A stretch of DNA of 64,000 nt from Corynebacterium sp. (lineage in GTDB: Bacteria; Actinomycetota; Actinomycetes; Mycobacteriales; Mycobacteriaceae): positions 186,001-250,000 of the forward strand of contig NZ_JAUNKO010000003.1 of NCBI RefSeq assembly GCF_030532715.1, written 5' to 3'. The notes under the pieces were generated by a model that worked only from the letters and a program-made list of their open reading frames with translations, searched no databases and was not told the DNA's origin. The translations under genes and the position numbers were made by a program. Numbering within the stretch: the stretch's first letter is position 1; each line of letters begins with the position of its first letter. This document shows, piece by piece, positions 53,829 through 63,329 of the stretch.

Positions 53829-55205
53829 TTAAGCTTCGCCGCGGTGCGCGATGAGCTCCTTTTCCGCTTTCCCGATGTAGATCAAAATCCACAGCACGAG
53901 CGCGGTAAACACCAGGAATGTGATAAAGGTGATGTTCCACCCGGCGTAGTGCACGAGGTAGCCCACTCCGGTGGATGCGAGGGTGGCGCCCAGCAGGTAA
54001 CCGAACAGGCCGGTAAACCCAGCGGCGGTGCCCGCGATGTCCCGCGGCGACAAGTCCAGCGCTTGCAGCCCGATGAGCGCTACGGGGCCGTAAATGAATC
54101 CGCCGATCAGGGCCACCAGTAGTGCCATCACCCAGAAGGGCGTGCCCAGCGGGGCCAACCAATACGCCGCGATGGAGATGCCCGCCGCGAGTACAAACAG
54201 CGCGATGGTAACACTGCGGTTGCTGTGGAAGATTTTGTCCGACGCCCAGCCCGCCAGGATTGTACCCACGATGCCGGCTAGCTCGAAGGCGGCGAAGCTC
54301 ACCAGCCCGCTGGTAATGCTCATGTGGTGTACCTCCGAAAGATAGGTGGTCACCCAGTTGAGCACACCGTAGCGCAGCGCGTAGATAAACACATTTGCCA
54401 AGGCCAACAGCACAATCACCCGGCTTTTCAGGATGTGATTAAACACCAGGTCTTTTGTGGAGAGTTTTTCACCCTCGGCCTTGTCCACTTCCACTTTGGC
54501 GGGGTCGTCGCGGTACTCGTCGATCGGCGGCAAGCCTACCGCTGGCGGATTGTCGCGGATCAACAGGAAGGCAACGAGGGCGATAAGGAGCGCCACCAAT
54601 GCTGGTAGCCAGTACGCCGAGCGCCAGTCGTCGTGCGTCAAATGTAAGCCCCAGCCCACCAGCAGCGGCAACCCCATGCCGCCGACATTATGGGACGTGT
54701 TCCATAACGAGCCCTTCCAGCCGCGTTCGCTGGTGGAAAACCATTGCACAATGATGCGCCCGCATGGCGGCCACCCCATGCCTTGGACCCAGCCGTTGAT
54801 AAACATGATGGTGGCAAACAATCCCACGCTGGCGGAAATCCACGGGGTGAACGCCACGACGAGGTTGGCCACCGCCGACAGTGCCAAGCCGAGGGGGAGG
54901 AAGTAGCGAGCGTTAGAGCGGTCCGATACCATCGCCATGAAAAACTTGGACAGCCCATAGCTGATGAGCACCGCATTGCTGATAATGCCCACGGCGGGTT
55001 TATCAATCGCCCCGTCTTCGTTTAGTAGCAACGGCGCGATCGCCGAAATATTGTTGCGGATGAGGTAGAACCCGGCGTAGCCGAGGAAAATGCCCATAAA
55101 CACCTGGAAGCGCAGCCGCGGGTAGCGGGCGTGCACTTCGGCGTCGGGTCTACGTGGTGCGGGTGGTGGTGACTGCAACCACGACGGAAGGGTGAGGGAG
55201 CTCAT
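53829..55205 (-). CDS. glpT: Glycerol-3-phosphate transporter (GlpT/UhpT family)
   Basis: 458 residues, 12 hydrophobic helices. Organophosphate:phosphate antiporter features are visible: FLGYAGFYLIRNNISAIAP in helix 1, the NGWVQGMGWPPCGR stretch and SLWNTSHNVGGMGLPLL. It imports glycerol-3-phosphate in exchange for phosphate, feeding GlpD and phospholipid synthesis. UhpT-like hexose phosphate transport is the alternative, but glpD lies nearby. AGGAG precedes the ATG. Confidence 0.9.
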   Translation of the reverse strand: MSSLTLPSWLQSPPPAPRRPDAEVHARYPRLRFQVFMGIFLGYAGFYLIRNNISAIAPLLLNEDGAIDKPAVGIISNAVLISYGLSKFFMAMVSDRSNARYFLPLGLALSAVANLVVAFTPWISASVGLFATIMFINGWVQGMGWPPCGRIIVQWFSTSERGWKGSLWNTSHNVGGMGLPLLVGWGLHLTHDDWRSAYWLPALVALLIALVAFLLIRDNPPAVGLPPIDEYRDDPAKVEVDKAEGEKLSTKDLVFNHILKSRVIVLLALANVFIYALRYGVLNWVTTYLSEVHHMSITSGLVSFAAFELAGIVGTILAGWASDKIFHSNRSVTIALFVLAAGISIAAYWLAPLGTPFWVMALLVALIGGFIYGPVALIGLQALDLSPRDIAGTAAGFTGLFGYLLGATLASTGVGYLVHYAGWNITFITFLVFTALVLWILIYIGKAEKELIAHRGEA

Positions 55206-55509
55206 GATGTACTCCTAGATAGAAACCGAAACAACCTATAAGTGACGCGCAATATAATTATATGTTATAACCGGTGGTTGTGCGGGGTTTCCGGCGCAGG
55301 GATGCGTCGCGTGAGCGTTGCGGCGGGGCTGACGTTGATGTTGGTTGCGGGGGTTTCGCGGTGTGCGTATCGCCCGTGTTCGCTATCGGCGTACACCGCC
55401 CTGACCAGCAAAAAGATTGAATTTTGTCACGCTGGCGGGCAAATCGGGGCATGAACGTTTGGTCATCCACGTTAGAGTGGGTGCGACTGAAGAATATTTA
55501 GGGAGAGAC
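55206..55509. other. Divergent intergenic region glpT / clpC
   Basis: About 300 bp. An AT-rich core near 55250-55270 (TATAATTATATGTTATAA) could hold promoters for either gene, and AGGGAGAG lies 3 bases before clpC. I find no clear HspR or ClgR operator by eye. No gene supported. Confidence 0.4.
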
Positions 55510-58059
55510 ATGTTCGAGAGGTTCACTGATCGCGCCCGGCGCGTTATCGTTTTGGCCCAAGAAGAAGCTCAGATGCTGAACCACAATTACATCGGCACGG
55601 AGCATATCTTGCTGGGCCTCATCCAGGAAGGTGAGGGCGTAGCTGCCAAAGCATTAGAGTCGATGGGCATTTCTCTTGATGCGGTGCGTCAAGAAGTGGA
55701 GGAGATTATCGGCCACGGCACCACGCCGCACCAAGGGCACATCCCCTTTACCCCACGCGCGAAGAAGGTGCTGGAGCTTTCGCTGCGGGAGGGCCTGCAA
55801 ATGGGCCACAAGTACATTGGCACCGAGTTTTTGCTGCTCGGCTTGATCCGTGAAGGCGAAGGCGTGGCCGCCCAGGTGTTGGTGAAGCTTGGCGCCGATT
55901 TGCCGCGCGTGCGCCAGCAGGTTATTCAGCTGCTGTCCGGTTACGATAACAACGCCGAAACGCGACGTGACGACGCCGTGGGCGCGGGCTCTACCCCCGG
56001 CGGCCGCGCCCAATCCGGGGCAGGGGAGCGTAGCAATTCCCTCGTGTTAGATCAGTTCGGCCGCAACCTGACCCAGGCGGCCAAGGAGGGCAAACTCGAC
56101 CCCGTGGTGGGCCGCGAGAAGGAAATCGAGCGCCTTATGCAGGTGCTGTCTCGCCGCACTAAGAACAATCCGGTGCTTATCGGCGAACCCGGCGTGGGTA
56201 AAACCGCCGTTGTGGAGGGCTTAGCGTTAGACATTGTCAACGGCAAAGTTCCGGAAACGCTGCGCGACAAGCAGGTGTATTCCCTGGACTTGGGCTCCCT
56301 GGTGGCGGGCTCCCGCTACCGCGGTGATTTCGAGGAACGCCTGAAGAAGGTGCTCAAGGAGATCAACCAACGCGGCGACATCATCCTGTTTATCGACGAA
56401 ATTCACACCCTCGTCGGCGCCGGTGCCGCGGAGGGCGCTATTGACGCGGCGTCGTTACTCAAGCCGAAGCTCGCGCGCGGTGAACTGCAAACCATCGGCG
56501 CCACCACCCTTGATGAATACCGCAAGCACATCGAAAAGGATGCCGCCCTGGAGCGCCGCTTCCAACCCGTGCAGGTGCCTGAGCCAAGCGTGGAAATGAC
56601 TATCGATATCCTCAAAGGCTTGCGCGACCGCTACGAAGCACACCACCGTGTTTCGATTACCGACGGCGCGCTAGCCGCCGCCGCGCACCTGTCCGACCGC
56701 TATATCAACGACCGCTTCTTGCCGGACAAAGCCGTCGACCTTATCGACGAAGCTGGTGCCCGCATGCGCATCAAGCGGATGACTGCGCCTGCCGGGCTGC
56801 GCGAAATCGACGAGCGCATTGCCAAGGTGCGCCGTGAAAAAGAAGCCGCCATTGACGGCCAAGACTTTGAAAAGGCCGCCGGGTTGCGCGACAAAGAACG
56901 CATCCTCGGCGAAGAACGCGCCGCCAAGGAAAAGCAATGGCGCGAAGGCGACCTCGAGGAAATCGCCGAGGTGGGCGAGGAGCAGATCGCCGAGGTACTG
57001 GGCAACTGGACTGGCATCCCCGTGTTTAAGCTCACGGAGGAAGAATCCACGCGCCTGCTGCGCATGGAAGAGGAGCTGCACAAGCGCATCATCGGCCAAG
57101 ACGATGCGGTGAAGGCTGTTTCTCGTGCCATTCGCCGCACCCGCGCCGGGTTGAAAGACCCGCGGCGGCCCTCGGGTTCCTTTATCTTCGCCGGGCCATC
57201 CGGTGTGGGTAAAACCGAACTCTCCAAGGCATTGGCCGAATTTCTGTTCGGCGAGGACGATGCGCTCATCCAGATCGACATGGGCGAATACCACGACCGG
57301 TTTACCGCCTCTCGCCTGTTTGGTGCGCCCCCTGGGTATGTTGGCTACGAAGAGGGCGGGCAACTTACCGAAAAAGTTCGCCGTAAGCCTTTCTCCGTGG
57401 TGCTGTTCGACGAGATCGAAAAAGCACACAAGGAGATCTACAACACCCTGTTGCAGGTGCTCGAAGACGGCCGGCTTACCGACGGCCAGGGGCGCGTCGT
57501 GGACTTTAAAAACACCGTGCTCATCTTCACCTCCAACTTGGGTACCCAAGATATCTCCAAGGCGGTGGGCATGGGCTTTAGCGCCGTCGGCGAATCCGAT
57601 GCGGACGGCCAGTACGAGCGGATGAAAGACAAGGTCAACGACGAGCTGAAGAAGCACTTCCGCCCCGAGTTCTTGAACCGCATCGACGATATCGTGGTGT
57701 TCCACCAGCTCACCCGCGAGCAAATTGTCCAGATGGTGGATCTGCTCATTGGGCGCGTGGCTAAGGCCCTCGAGGCCAAGGACATGGCCTTGGAGCTCAC
57801 CGACGCTGCCAAGAACCTTCTGGCCAAGCGCGGTTTCGATCCGGTGTTGGGCGCCCGCCCGCTGCGTCGCACGATCCAACGCGAGATCGAGGACGTGCTT
57901 TCCGAGAAAATCTTGTTCGGTGAACTGGGCGCCGGTGAGATCATCACCGTCGACGTTGTCGACGATGCGTTCACCTTCACCCCCAAGCCGAAGCCGTTGC
58001 CAGCGGATGCTTTTGACACGCTTGCGGTCGAAGCTGCGGAGCTCACCGCGGACTCCTAA
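55510..58059 (+). CDS. clpC: ATP-dependent Clp protease ATP-binding subunit ClpC
   Basis: 849 residues from the ATG at 55510 ([20 protein letters not shown]), the canonical ClpC start, after AGGGAGAG. It has two N-domain repeats ([30 protein letters not shown]) and AAA-1 with [20 protein letters not shown]-domain ([19 protein letters not shown]) and AAA-2 with [14 protein letters not shown] follow. It unfolds substrates for the ClpP1P2 protease in the cytosol. A strong terminator follows the stop. Confidence 0.98.
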   Translation: MFERFTDRARRVIVLAQEEAQMLNHNYIGTEHILLGLIQEGEGVAAKALESMGISLDAVRQEVEEIIGHGTTPHQGHIPFTPRAKKVLELSLREGLQMGHKYIGTEFLLLGLIREGEGVAAQVLVKLGADLPRVRQQVIQLLSGYDNNAETRRDDAVGAGSTPGGRAQSGAGERSNSLVLDQFGRNLTQAAKEGKLDPVVGREKEIERLMQVLSRRTKNNPVLIGEPGVGKTAVVEGLALDIVNGKVPETLRDKQVYSLDLGSLVAGSRYRGDFEERLKKVLKEINQRGDIILFIDEIHTLVGAGAAEGAIDAASLLKPKLARGELQTIGATTLDEYRKHIEKDAALERRFQPVQVPEPSVEMTIDILKGLRDRYEAHHRVSITDGALAAAAHLSDRYINDRFLPDKAVDLIDEAGARMRIKRMTAPAGLREIDERIAKVRREKEAAIDGQDFEKAAGLRDKERILGEERAAKEKQWREGDLEEIAEVGEEQIAEVLGNWTGIPVFKLTEEESTRLLRMEEELHKRIIGQDDAVKAVSRAIRRTRAGLKDPRRPSGSFIFAGPSGVGKTELSKALAEFLFGEDDALIQIDMGEYHDRFTASRLFGAPPGYVGYEEGGQLTEKVRRKPFSVVLFDEIEKAHKEIYNTLLQVLEDGRLTDGQGRVVDFKNTVLIFTSNLGTQDISKAVGMGFSAVGESDADGQYERMKDKVNDELKKHFRPEFLNRIDDIVVFHQLTREQIVQMVDLLIGRVAKALEAKDMALELTDAAKNLLAKRGFDPVLGARPLRRTIQREIEDVLSEKILFGELGAGEIITVDVVDDAFTFTPKPKPLPADAFDTLAVEAAELTADS

Positions 58060-58074
58060 CGAGCAACTACATGC

Positions 58075-58117
58075 ACATCCGATGTAGCTGGTTTCCTCAG
58101 CTACGTCGGATGTTTTG
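58075..58117 (+). terminator. Terminator of clpC
   Basis: CATCCGATGTAGCTG (58076-58090) pairs with CAGCTACGTCGGATG (58098-58112), one mismatch, loop of 7, followed by TTTTGTTG. Confidence 0.9.
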
Positions 58118-58133
58118 TTGTTAGACTCGGGGC

Positions 58134-58607
58134 ATGGCAATCCAGGTTCGGGCGATTCTTCCCGAAGATCGCGAGTGGCTGCGGCAGTATCTGCTCAAAC
58201 GCTGGGGTTCGGAGATCACCTACACGCGCGGTGTCGAGCATAATGTGGCGGTAACACCAGGTTTGCTTGCGGTGTGTAACGGAGACGTCGTGGGCGTCCT
58301 CACCTATATCGAACATGGAGACGATTGCGAGATTTTGTGTTTGAATGCCTTGCGCGAAGGCAAGGGCGTGGGCAGCCTCCTGGTAGAAACCTTCCTGAAA
58401 GATCGCATACCGGGCGAACGCATCACCGTGAGCGTGTACAACGATAATCTCGCCGCCCTCGGCTTCCTCCAGCATTTAGGTTTTAGGCTGGTGAGCTTGT
58501 TGCCCGGAAGCGTGGACGAAGCCCGCCGCAAAAACCCGGCCATTCCGTTGGTGGGCGCACGCGGCATTATCATTCACGACGAGATTGTGTTGGCTCAACG
58601 CCTGTAA
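58134..58607 (+). CDS. GNAT-family N-acetyltransferase
   Basis: 157 residues. The acetyl-CoA binding region LCLNALREGKGVGSLLVETFL and a C-terminal VYNDNLAALGFLQHLGFR are typical GNAT motifs A and B. The acceptor substrate is unknown. TTAGACT just upstream suggests a promoter only a few bases from the ATG, so the transcript is probably leaderless. Confidence 0.9.
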   Translation: MAIQVRAILPEDREWLRQYLLKRWGSEITYTRGVEHNVAVTPGLLAVCNGDVVGVLTYIEHGDDCEILCLNALREGKGVGSLLVETFLKDRIPGERITVSVYNDNLAALGFLQHLGFRLVSLLPGSVDEARRKNPAIPLVGARGIIIHDEIVLAQRL

Positions 58608-58666
58608 CCGCACCGGCTATACTGCAAACGCAAGCCCCACACACATGTACAAGGAGCTGAAGCTGC

Positions 58667-58837
58667 ATGGGAATTACGTTCCGCAAACGCAAAAAAATAG
58701 GCAAGAACAGCTGGATCAATATCTCGGGCTCAGGGGCGTCCGCCTCAACCAAAGTCGGGCCCGTGACGGTAAACAGTCGCGGCGGGCTCTGGGTCAACCT
58801 TCCCGGCGGACTTACCTACCGCGGCCGTTGGCGCTAG
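58667..58837 (+). CDS. DUF4236-type small protein
   Basis: 56 residues (MGITFRKRKKIGKNSWINIS...), ATG 10 bases after AAGGAG. It matches the DUF4236 pattern: a basic FRKR start, a Ser/Gly-rich centre (SGSGASAS) and LPGGLTYRGR at the end. It is a single short domain; function unknown. The 3' end is 9 bp from the convergent membrane gene. Confidence 0.85.
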   Translation: MGITFRKRKKIGKNSWINISGSGASASTKVGPVTVNSRGGLWVNLPGGLTYRGRWR

Positions 58838-58846
58838 CTCGGAGGG

Positions 58847-59272
58847 CTACGCTTCAGATCGGGGTGCCCGTTCGGCGGCCCATGCGATCAGGTCGCCGAT
58901 TTCGGCTTTTGCTAATGGTGTGAGGGCCTTATTGTCTGCTAGCATTTGTTCCCCGCGCAGGCGGATAAATCGAGCGTAGTCTGGGTCGCCCGTGGTGGTG
59001 TACCCGGTTTTGGCGGCGCGCATTTCCGCGAGGTCGCGGGTGACTTGCCGGGTGAGTATCCAGCGTCCCCACATGGCAATTATTGCGCAAACGAGTGCGA
59101 CGACGGCTGCGATTGGGAACCACAGATATAACACGCCAGCCAGCACCATCAGGCCCGTGACAAGTTTGCCTACGGAGTAGACGTAGTCTTGACGCTGCTT
59201 GGACAGGGTTTGTTGGCCGACGGCGATAAAGGTTTCTTTGAAGCTGGGGGCGGGTTGCTTGTCGGTGCTCAT
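58847..59272 (-). CDS. Two-helix membrane protein, last gene of the PTS operon
   Basis: 141 residues with two adjacent transmembrane segments (about 37-53 and 55-72) and a charged C-terminal half (RDLAEMRAAKTGYTT, RFIRLRGEQML). No family recognised. It overlaps the HAD gene by 4 bp (ATGA), so it belongs to the PTS-HAD operon by translation coupling, though the function is open. Confidence 0.7.
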   Translation of the reverse strand: MSTDKQPAPSFKETFIAVGQQTLSKQRQDYVYSVGKLVTGLMVLAGVLYLWFPIAAVVALVCAIIAMWGRWILTRQVTRDLAEMRAAKTGYTTTGDPDYARFIRLRGEQMLADNKALTPLAKAEIGDLIAWAAERAPRSEA

Positions 59273-60084
59273 TGCGCGAGAACCTTCCGAATGTAGTCGG
59301 CGGCGGAGTTCGCCACGATGTCCGTTGCGGCTTGCACTTCGGCCGGCGAGTGGGGGAACGACACCGAGTGGTCTGCCCAGGCGTGCATGTCGAGGTCGTT
59401 CCAGGAATCCCCGAGCGAGTATGTTTCAAACTCGTTACCATGTTCGCCGCCGATGTGCGAGACGAGCCATTCGATGCCACTGCGTTTGGTGCACCCAGGC
59501 GGCACAATATCCAGGAAATTTTGGTTGCGGTGGCAGTCCACCAGCGCGCCGTAGCGCGTGATTACCCACTGCTGTATCTTGGCGATGGTTGCTTCCGTGT
59601 CCGCGCCGGCGTCGACCCACAGCGGGATGCCTACGAACTGGTGCTTCGCGACGTCGCTAAGCGCCAGCGGTTCGAAGTGCTGAACGATATCGGTTGTCGA
59701 CGCCGCGGGAAGCGTACTCGCCAGCCGAAGGTCCGGCGTATCCAACGTGGTGGCGAACACCCCCACACCGGGCACATCGGCGAGCGCCCGCACCACGTCC
59801 AACACCACGTCCGAGGGCAACGTCGCGCTGTTCAATATGGTGTAGTTGGCGTCAGTGATGACGGCACCGGTGTATAGCACGTAGAAATCAAACGCTATAC
59901 CGCTTGGCTGCAAGGCTCGCTGTGTTGCCGCAATCGATTTCCCCGTTGCGCACACTGCGAGGTAGCCCGCCCCGCGCCAGCATTCCATTGCGGCAACAAC
60001 CTCGGGGGCAATTCGGCGCTGAAAAATCAGTGTTCCGTCGAGGTCGCTCACCAACAGTTTCCGGGGCGGGGCGGGCAACAACAT
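59269..60084 (-). CDS. HAD-superfamily hydrolase (Cof/type IIB, sugar-phosphatase-like)
   Basis: 271 residues. HAD motif I LLVSDLDGTLIF, motif II CATGKS (Thr), a type IIB cap, motif III TKRSGIEWL (Lys) and motif IV SLGDSWNDLDMHAWA with paired Asp. Cof-type enzymes dephosphorylate sugar phosphates and nucleotides. It lies 69 bp after the PTS IID gene, so it may act on the sugar phosphate taken up by the transporter. Confidence 0.9.
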   Translation of the reverse strand: MLLPAPPRKLLVSDLDGTLIFQRRIAPEVVAAMECWRGAGYLAVCATGKSIAATQRALQPSGIAFDFYVLYTGAVITDANYTILNSATLPSDVVLDVVRALADVPGVGVFATTLDTPDLRLASTLPAASTTDIVQHFEPLALSDVAKHQFVGIPLWVDAGADTEATIAKIQQWVITRYGALVDCHRNQNFLDIVPPGCTKRSGIEWLVSHIGGEHGNEFETYSLGDSWNDLDMHAWADHSVSFPHSPAEVQAATDIVANSAADYIRKVLAQ

Positions 60085-60153
60085 GTGTACATGCCTTTCT
60101 ACTACAACAACAGCGACTGGTGCAGGGGGGTGCGGGCAGCCACGCCGGAAAAG

Positions 60154-61062
60154 CTACGCCGGGGCGGGCGCGAGGATGCCGGCCCAATAGCCGAAAATGC
60201 CGATGGCAAACATGCCGAAGATAATCCAAATGGCGTTGACTTTCCGGCGCAGGAGCCACATGCATAGGAACGTCAACAGCAGCGCCGCCAGCCCCGGCAG
60301 GAGGGTGTCCAAAATGTCTTGCACTGTGGTCACAATTTCCGTGCCGGTTTGGTCTTCGTAGCGGGAAATCTCCAGCGGAATGTAAATGGATGTCCACTTG
60401 GATACCAGCGAACCCATCACAAACAGACCCATAATGGACGCCATTTGCGTCAGTTTCCGCAAGGTATTGCCGCCGACTTCGGAGACAACCTCAACACCCT
60501 TCTGGTATCCCAATTTGAAGCCGTACCAGCGCGTGGCCATCCGGAATATGGTGAGGACCGCGAAGAAAAGGATCGGGCCGAGGATATTGCCGTTGGTAGC
60601 CAACGAGGCGCCAAGCGCGGCCAGCACTGGGCGGGCGGTACCCCAAAACAGCGGGTCGCCGACACCGGCCAGCGGACCCATCAGGCCAACCTTTACGTTG
60701 GTGATGTCCGCATCGGAAATGTCTTCACCCGCGGCCTTCTGGCGCTCCATGGCCGCCGTCACACCGAAAATGGAGGAGGCGATCCACGGGTGGGTGTTAA
60801 AAAACTCCAGGTGGCGCTTGAGCGCCGCAGCTTGGTCTTCCTTTTTGGAGTAGAAGCGTCGAATGGCGGGCATGAGGGAAACGCACACGCCAATAGCCTG
60901 CATACGCTCGAAGTTAAACGACCCGAGCATAAACGAAGAGCGAATATACGTGGAAATGTAATCGCGTCGCGTTAATTCCGGTGGGCCGCCCGGTTGTTCA
61001 ACCACAACGGCATCCGGTGTTGTTGGTGTAGTCATGATCGTTGTGTCCTTTCCGTCGCTCAC
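60154..61062 (-). CDS. PTS mannose/fructose/sorbose family, IID component
   Basis: 302 residues of the EIID-Man type: MQAIGVCVSLMPAIRRFY, MERQKAAGEDISDADITNVKVGLMGPLAGVGDPLFWGT, and a membrane-spanning C-terminus. With IIC it forms the sugar channel of the permease. It overlaps IIC by 4 bp. Uptake is coupled to phosphoenolpyruvate through EI and HPr encoded elsewhere. Confidence 0.94.
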   Translation of the reverse strand: MSDGKDTTIMTTPTTPDAVVVEQPGGPPELTRRDYISTYIRSSFMLGSFNFERMQAIGVCVSLMPAIRRFYSKKEDQAAALKRHLEFFNTHPWIASSIFGVTAAMERQKAAGEDISDADITNVKVGLMGPLAGVGDPLFWGTARPVLAALGASLATNGNILGPILFFAVLTIFRMATRWYGFKLGYQKGVEVVSEVGGNTLRKLTQMASIMGLFVMGSLVSKWTSIYIPLEISRYEDQTGTEIVTTVQDILDTLLPGLAALLLTFLCMWLLRRKVNAIWIIFGMFAIGIFGYWAGILAPAPA

Positions 61063-61862
61063 TCAAGCTCGTTGTCGTAGTTTGGGCCGGTGGTAGCCAT
61101 AGCCCGCGCAGGCGGCTTGATGCTGTCGTGGAACAGGGGATTGAGCTGCACGTACACCACGGCCAAGCAGGCGCCGATGATACCGAGACCAACCAGGTTT
61201 AAATCTGGGATAAACGCGGCCAACACGAATCCAAGGAAGAAGAACGGCATGAGGGCGCGAGCCTTCATCATGTTGATCACCATTGCGTAACCGACAACCA
61301 CGATGAAGCCACCGGCCACCTGCAGGCCTACCGAAACAACCTCAGGGATTGCGCTCAGCCACCGCTCCACAGTGTCCGTACCGGCGACCGCTGCGACGGC
61401 GGCGGTGGGGATAGCCACGCGCAGACCCTGCAGAAACAGCGCCGTGAAGTGCATGATTTCGATGCCGCGGAAGTTAGCGTTTTCCGCGAATTTGTCCGCC
61501 TGATGCTGGAAAAAGACTGCAATGGTCCGTACGAAGATTGTCAGTACCTGGCCAGCTGCGGCAAGCGGGACCGCGATAGCAATACCGGTGTTTACATCCT
61601 GCCCACCAGCAATAACGACGACCGCCGCTACCGAAGACGCCAGCGCCGCATCCGGCGCCATAGCAGCACCGACATTCATCCAGCCAAGGGCAATCAGCTC
61701 CAGCATGCCGCCCAGGATGATGCCGGTTTTCAGGTCCCCCATCACTAAGCCCATGAGGGTACATGCCACCAGCGGTCGGTGAAACTGGCGTTCGTCCAAC
61801 ACGGACGCCATGCCCGCGACAAGCGCCACGAGCACAACAAGAACAAATGAAATGGCGCTCAT
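61059..61862 (-). CDS. PTS mannose/fructose/sorbose family, IIC component
   Basis: 267 residues, about seven hydrophobic segments. Typical EIIC-Man/Sor sequence: MASVLDERQFHRPLVACTLMG, LGGMLELIALGWMNVGAAMAPDAALAS and AAGQVLTIFVRTIAVFFQHQAD. It is the integral membrane permease subunit. ATGA overlaps with both neighbours show a tightly coupled IIAB-IIC-IID unit. Confidence 0.94.
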   Translation of the reverse strand: MSAISFVLVVLVALVAGMASVLDERQFHRPLVACTLMGLVMGDLKTGIILGGMLELIALGWMNVGAAMAPDAALASSVAAVVVIAGGQDVNTGIAIAVPLAAAGQVLTIFVRTIAVFFQHQADKFAENANFRGIEIMHFTALFLQGLRVAIPTAAVAAVAGTDTVERWLSAIPEVVSVGLQVAGGFIVVVGYAMVINMMKARALMPFFFLGFVLAAFIPDLNLVGLGIIGACLAVVYVQLNPLFHDSIKPPARAMATTGPNYDNELE

Positions 61863-62860
61863 CCCAGCAATCCTTTCTCCTTGAGCTTGCCCATCATTTC
61901 TGTGCGAGAACTTGTGGGAACCTGCTGCAATATCATCGGCACTCCGCGAGCATGGATTCCCTTATAGGCTTCAATATGTTCCTCATTGACGGAAACTGCC
62001 TCCGTGATGAGCGTCATGCCCGGCTTAAAGGTCACCCCACCCACATTCACCTCGTCGACTTGGATTCCCTCCTCCAACAGCTTGAGCGCATCCATCGGGC
62101 TCTCCACCACAATCATGGTGCGCATCCCCTTGTACTCTGGGTTGAAGTACACCCGAACCGTTTTCGCAAGGTCCAGCACATTGGTCCGCGCCGAAGCCGG
62201 CCCAACCTGCAACAACAACGATTTGCGTAGGGGGTCGTTGGCCGCGGCGTCGCAAGACGCGATGAGCGTTTTCGGTGCCACGTGGTTCACCCACGACCCC
62301 GCAACCTGGCCGTGAATCAGCCGCGAATCAATCCGCAACAACGCCACATTCATGGTGGCCTCGGGGTCGCGGGGAAAATTCGGGTCAACCTCAACCGGCG
62401 CAGCCTCAGCTGGCGAAGCCTCAGCTGGCGCCGGGTCTTTCGCATCACTCGGCGCAGCCCGCTTCGGCTTACCAACCTTGAATGAACGTACGCCAGTAGT
62501 TCCGGCCTTCAACGCCTTATTCACTAGTTTGTTCACCGTGACATTTGGGCGCCGAGCGGCGGTAAACACCTCGACCAACATGGGGATGCTCACACCGGAA
62601 ACAACGTCCGCGTTATCCCGTTCCGCCACAAAACGAGCGCCCGCGTTATATGGGCTACCGCCGAATAGGTCCACGAGGAAAAGGAGATCATCGGATGAAT
62701 TCCCTACGATATTCTCGTAGGCTTCGAGGAGGTCTTCGGGCCCCTGTCCGGGAACAAAAGTAACCGCATGGATATTGTCTACCTCGCCAACAATCATCGT
62801 GGCTGAGTCAATCAATGCTGGGGCTGATTCCCCATGTGCAGCAACTATTATACAGACCAT
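61859..62860 (-). CDS. PTS mannose/fructose/sorbose family, fused IIAB component
   Basis: 333 residues from the ATG at 62860, preceded by a perfect GGAGGAAC; an upstream in-frame start lacks a box. The IIA part has IVAAHGESAPALID (phosphorylated His) and LFLVDLFGGSPYNAGA. A Pro/Ala/Glu linker (about 160-177; PAEASPAEAAPVE) joins the IIB part, with LLRIDSRLIHGQVAGSWV (second phospho-His). It passes phosphate from HPr to the incoming sugar. Substrate (mannose, fructose, glucosamine or sorbose) cannot be told from sequence. Confidence 0.93.
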   Translation of the reverse strand: MVCIIVAAHGESAPALIDSATMIVGEVDNIHAVTFVPGQGPEDLLEAYENIVGNSSDDLLFLVDLFGGSPYNAGARFVAERDNADVVSGVSIPMLVEVFTAARRPNVTVNKLVNKALKAGTTGVRSFKVGKPKRAAPSDAKDPAPAEASPAEAAPVEVDPNFPRDPEATMNVALLRIDSRLIHGQVAGSWVNHVAPKTLIASCDAAANDPLRKSLLLQVGPASARTNVLDLAKTVRVYFNPEYKGMRTMIVVESPMDALKLLEEGIQVDEVNVGGVTFKPGMTLITEAVSVNEEHIEAYKGIHARGVPMILQQVPTSSRTEMMGKLKEKGLLG

Positions 62861-63329
62861 ATGTTCCTCCGTATCATGGGTAAACAATGAGGTTATCGGC
62901 GTTGTCTCGGTCTTTTCCTATTGAAATCTCATGCTATCTCCCAGGCTGATAACGAGGCAGTCATATATCGCAAATTGTAACGGTAATCATATTGAATTGT
63001 AGATATTTGGAAGTCCACACTGCATGATTTCATTTGGCCGCAAAATTGGTCTGATCACCCCCGGAATCTCTTTAGGAAGTGTGCAAATAAACTTGACTTG
63101 CCGCGATATCGGAATAAAACGCCAACGCTGCTACCCCCGTCATGTTGTTTTTCCAACAACTCGTAGCGGTGGCAGTGTTGAAATGCACGTGCGTATCCCC
63201 CTGCGACACCGAAGAACATTCCCGCATCGAAGTCCGCAGGGGGTGCCCCAAGCAGCCCCCGTCGAAGCGGTCGAGATCCTGCCGCCCTTCAGGCGCTAGC
63301 TACGTTGCTTGGTTTCGTCCAACTGCTGC
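62861..63329. other. AT-rich regulatory region before the PTS operon, to mutY
   Basis: About 470 bp. The part next to IIAB is clearly AT-rich (for example CATATTGAATTGTAGATATT) and should hold the promoter and operators of the PTS operon, which has no regulator gene in the window. Further right is a hairpin GTTGTT/AACAAC (63144-63160). Short plus-strand frames here (up to about 110 codons) have no ribosome site or product I recognise. Confidence 0.45.

Noticed and set aside
56671..58140. 489-codon minus-strand frame opposite clpC
   Set aside because: Antisense shadow; ClpC motifs are complete on the plus strand.
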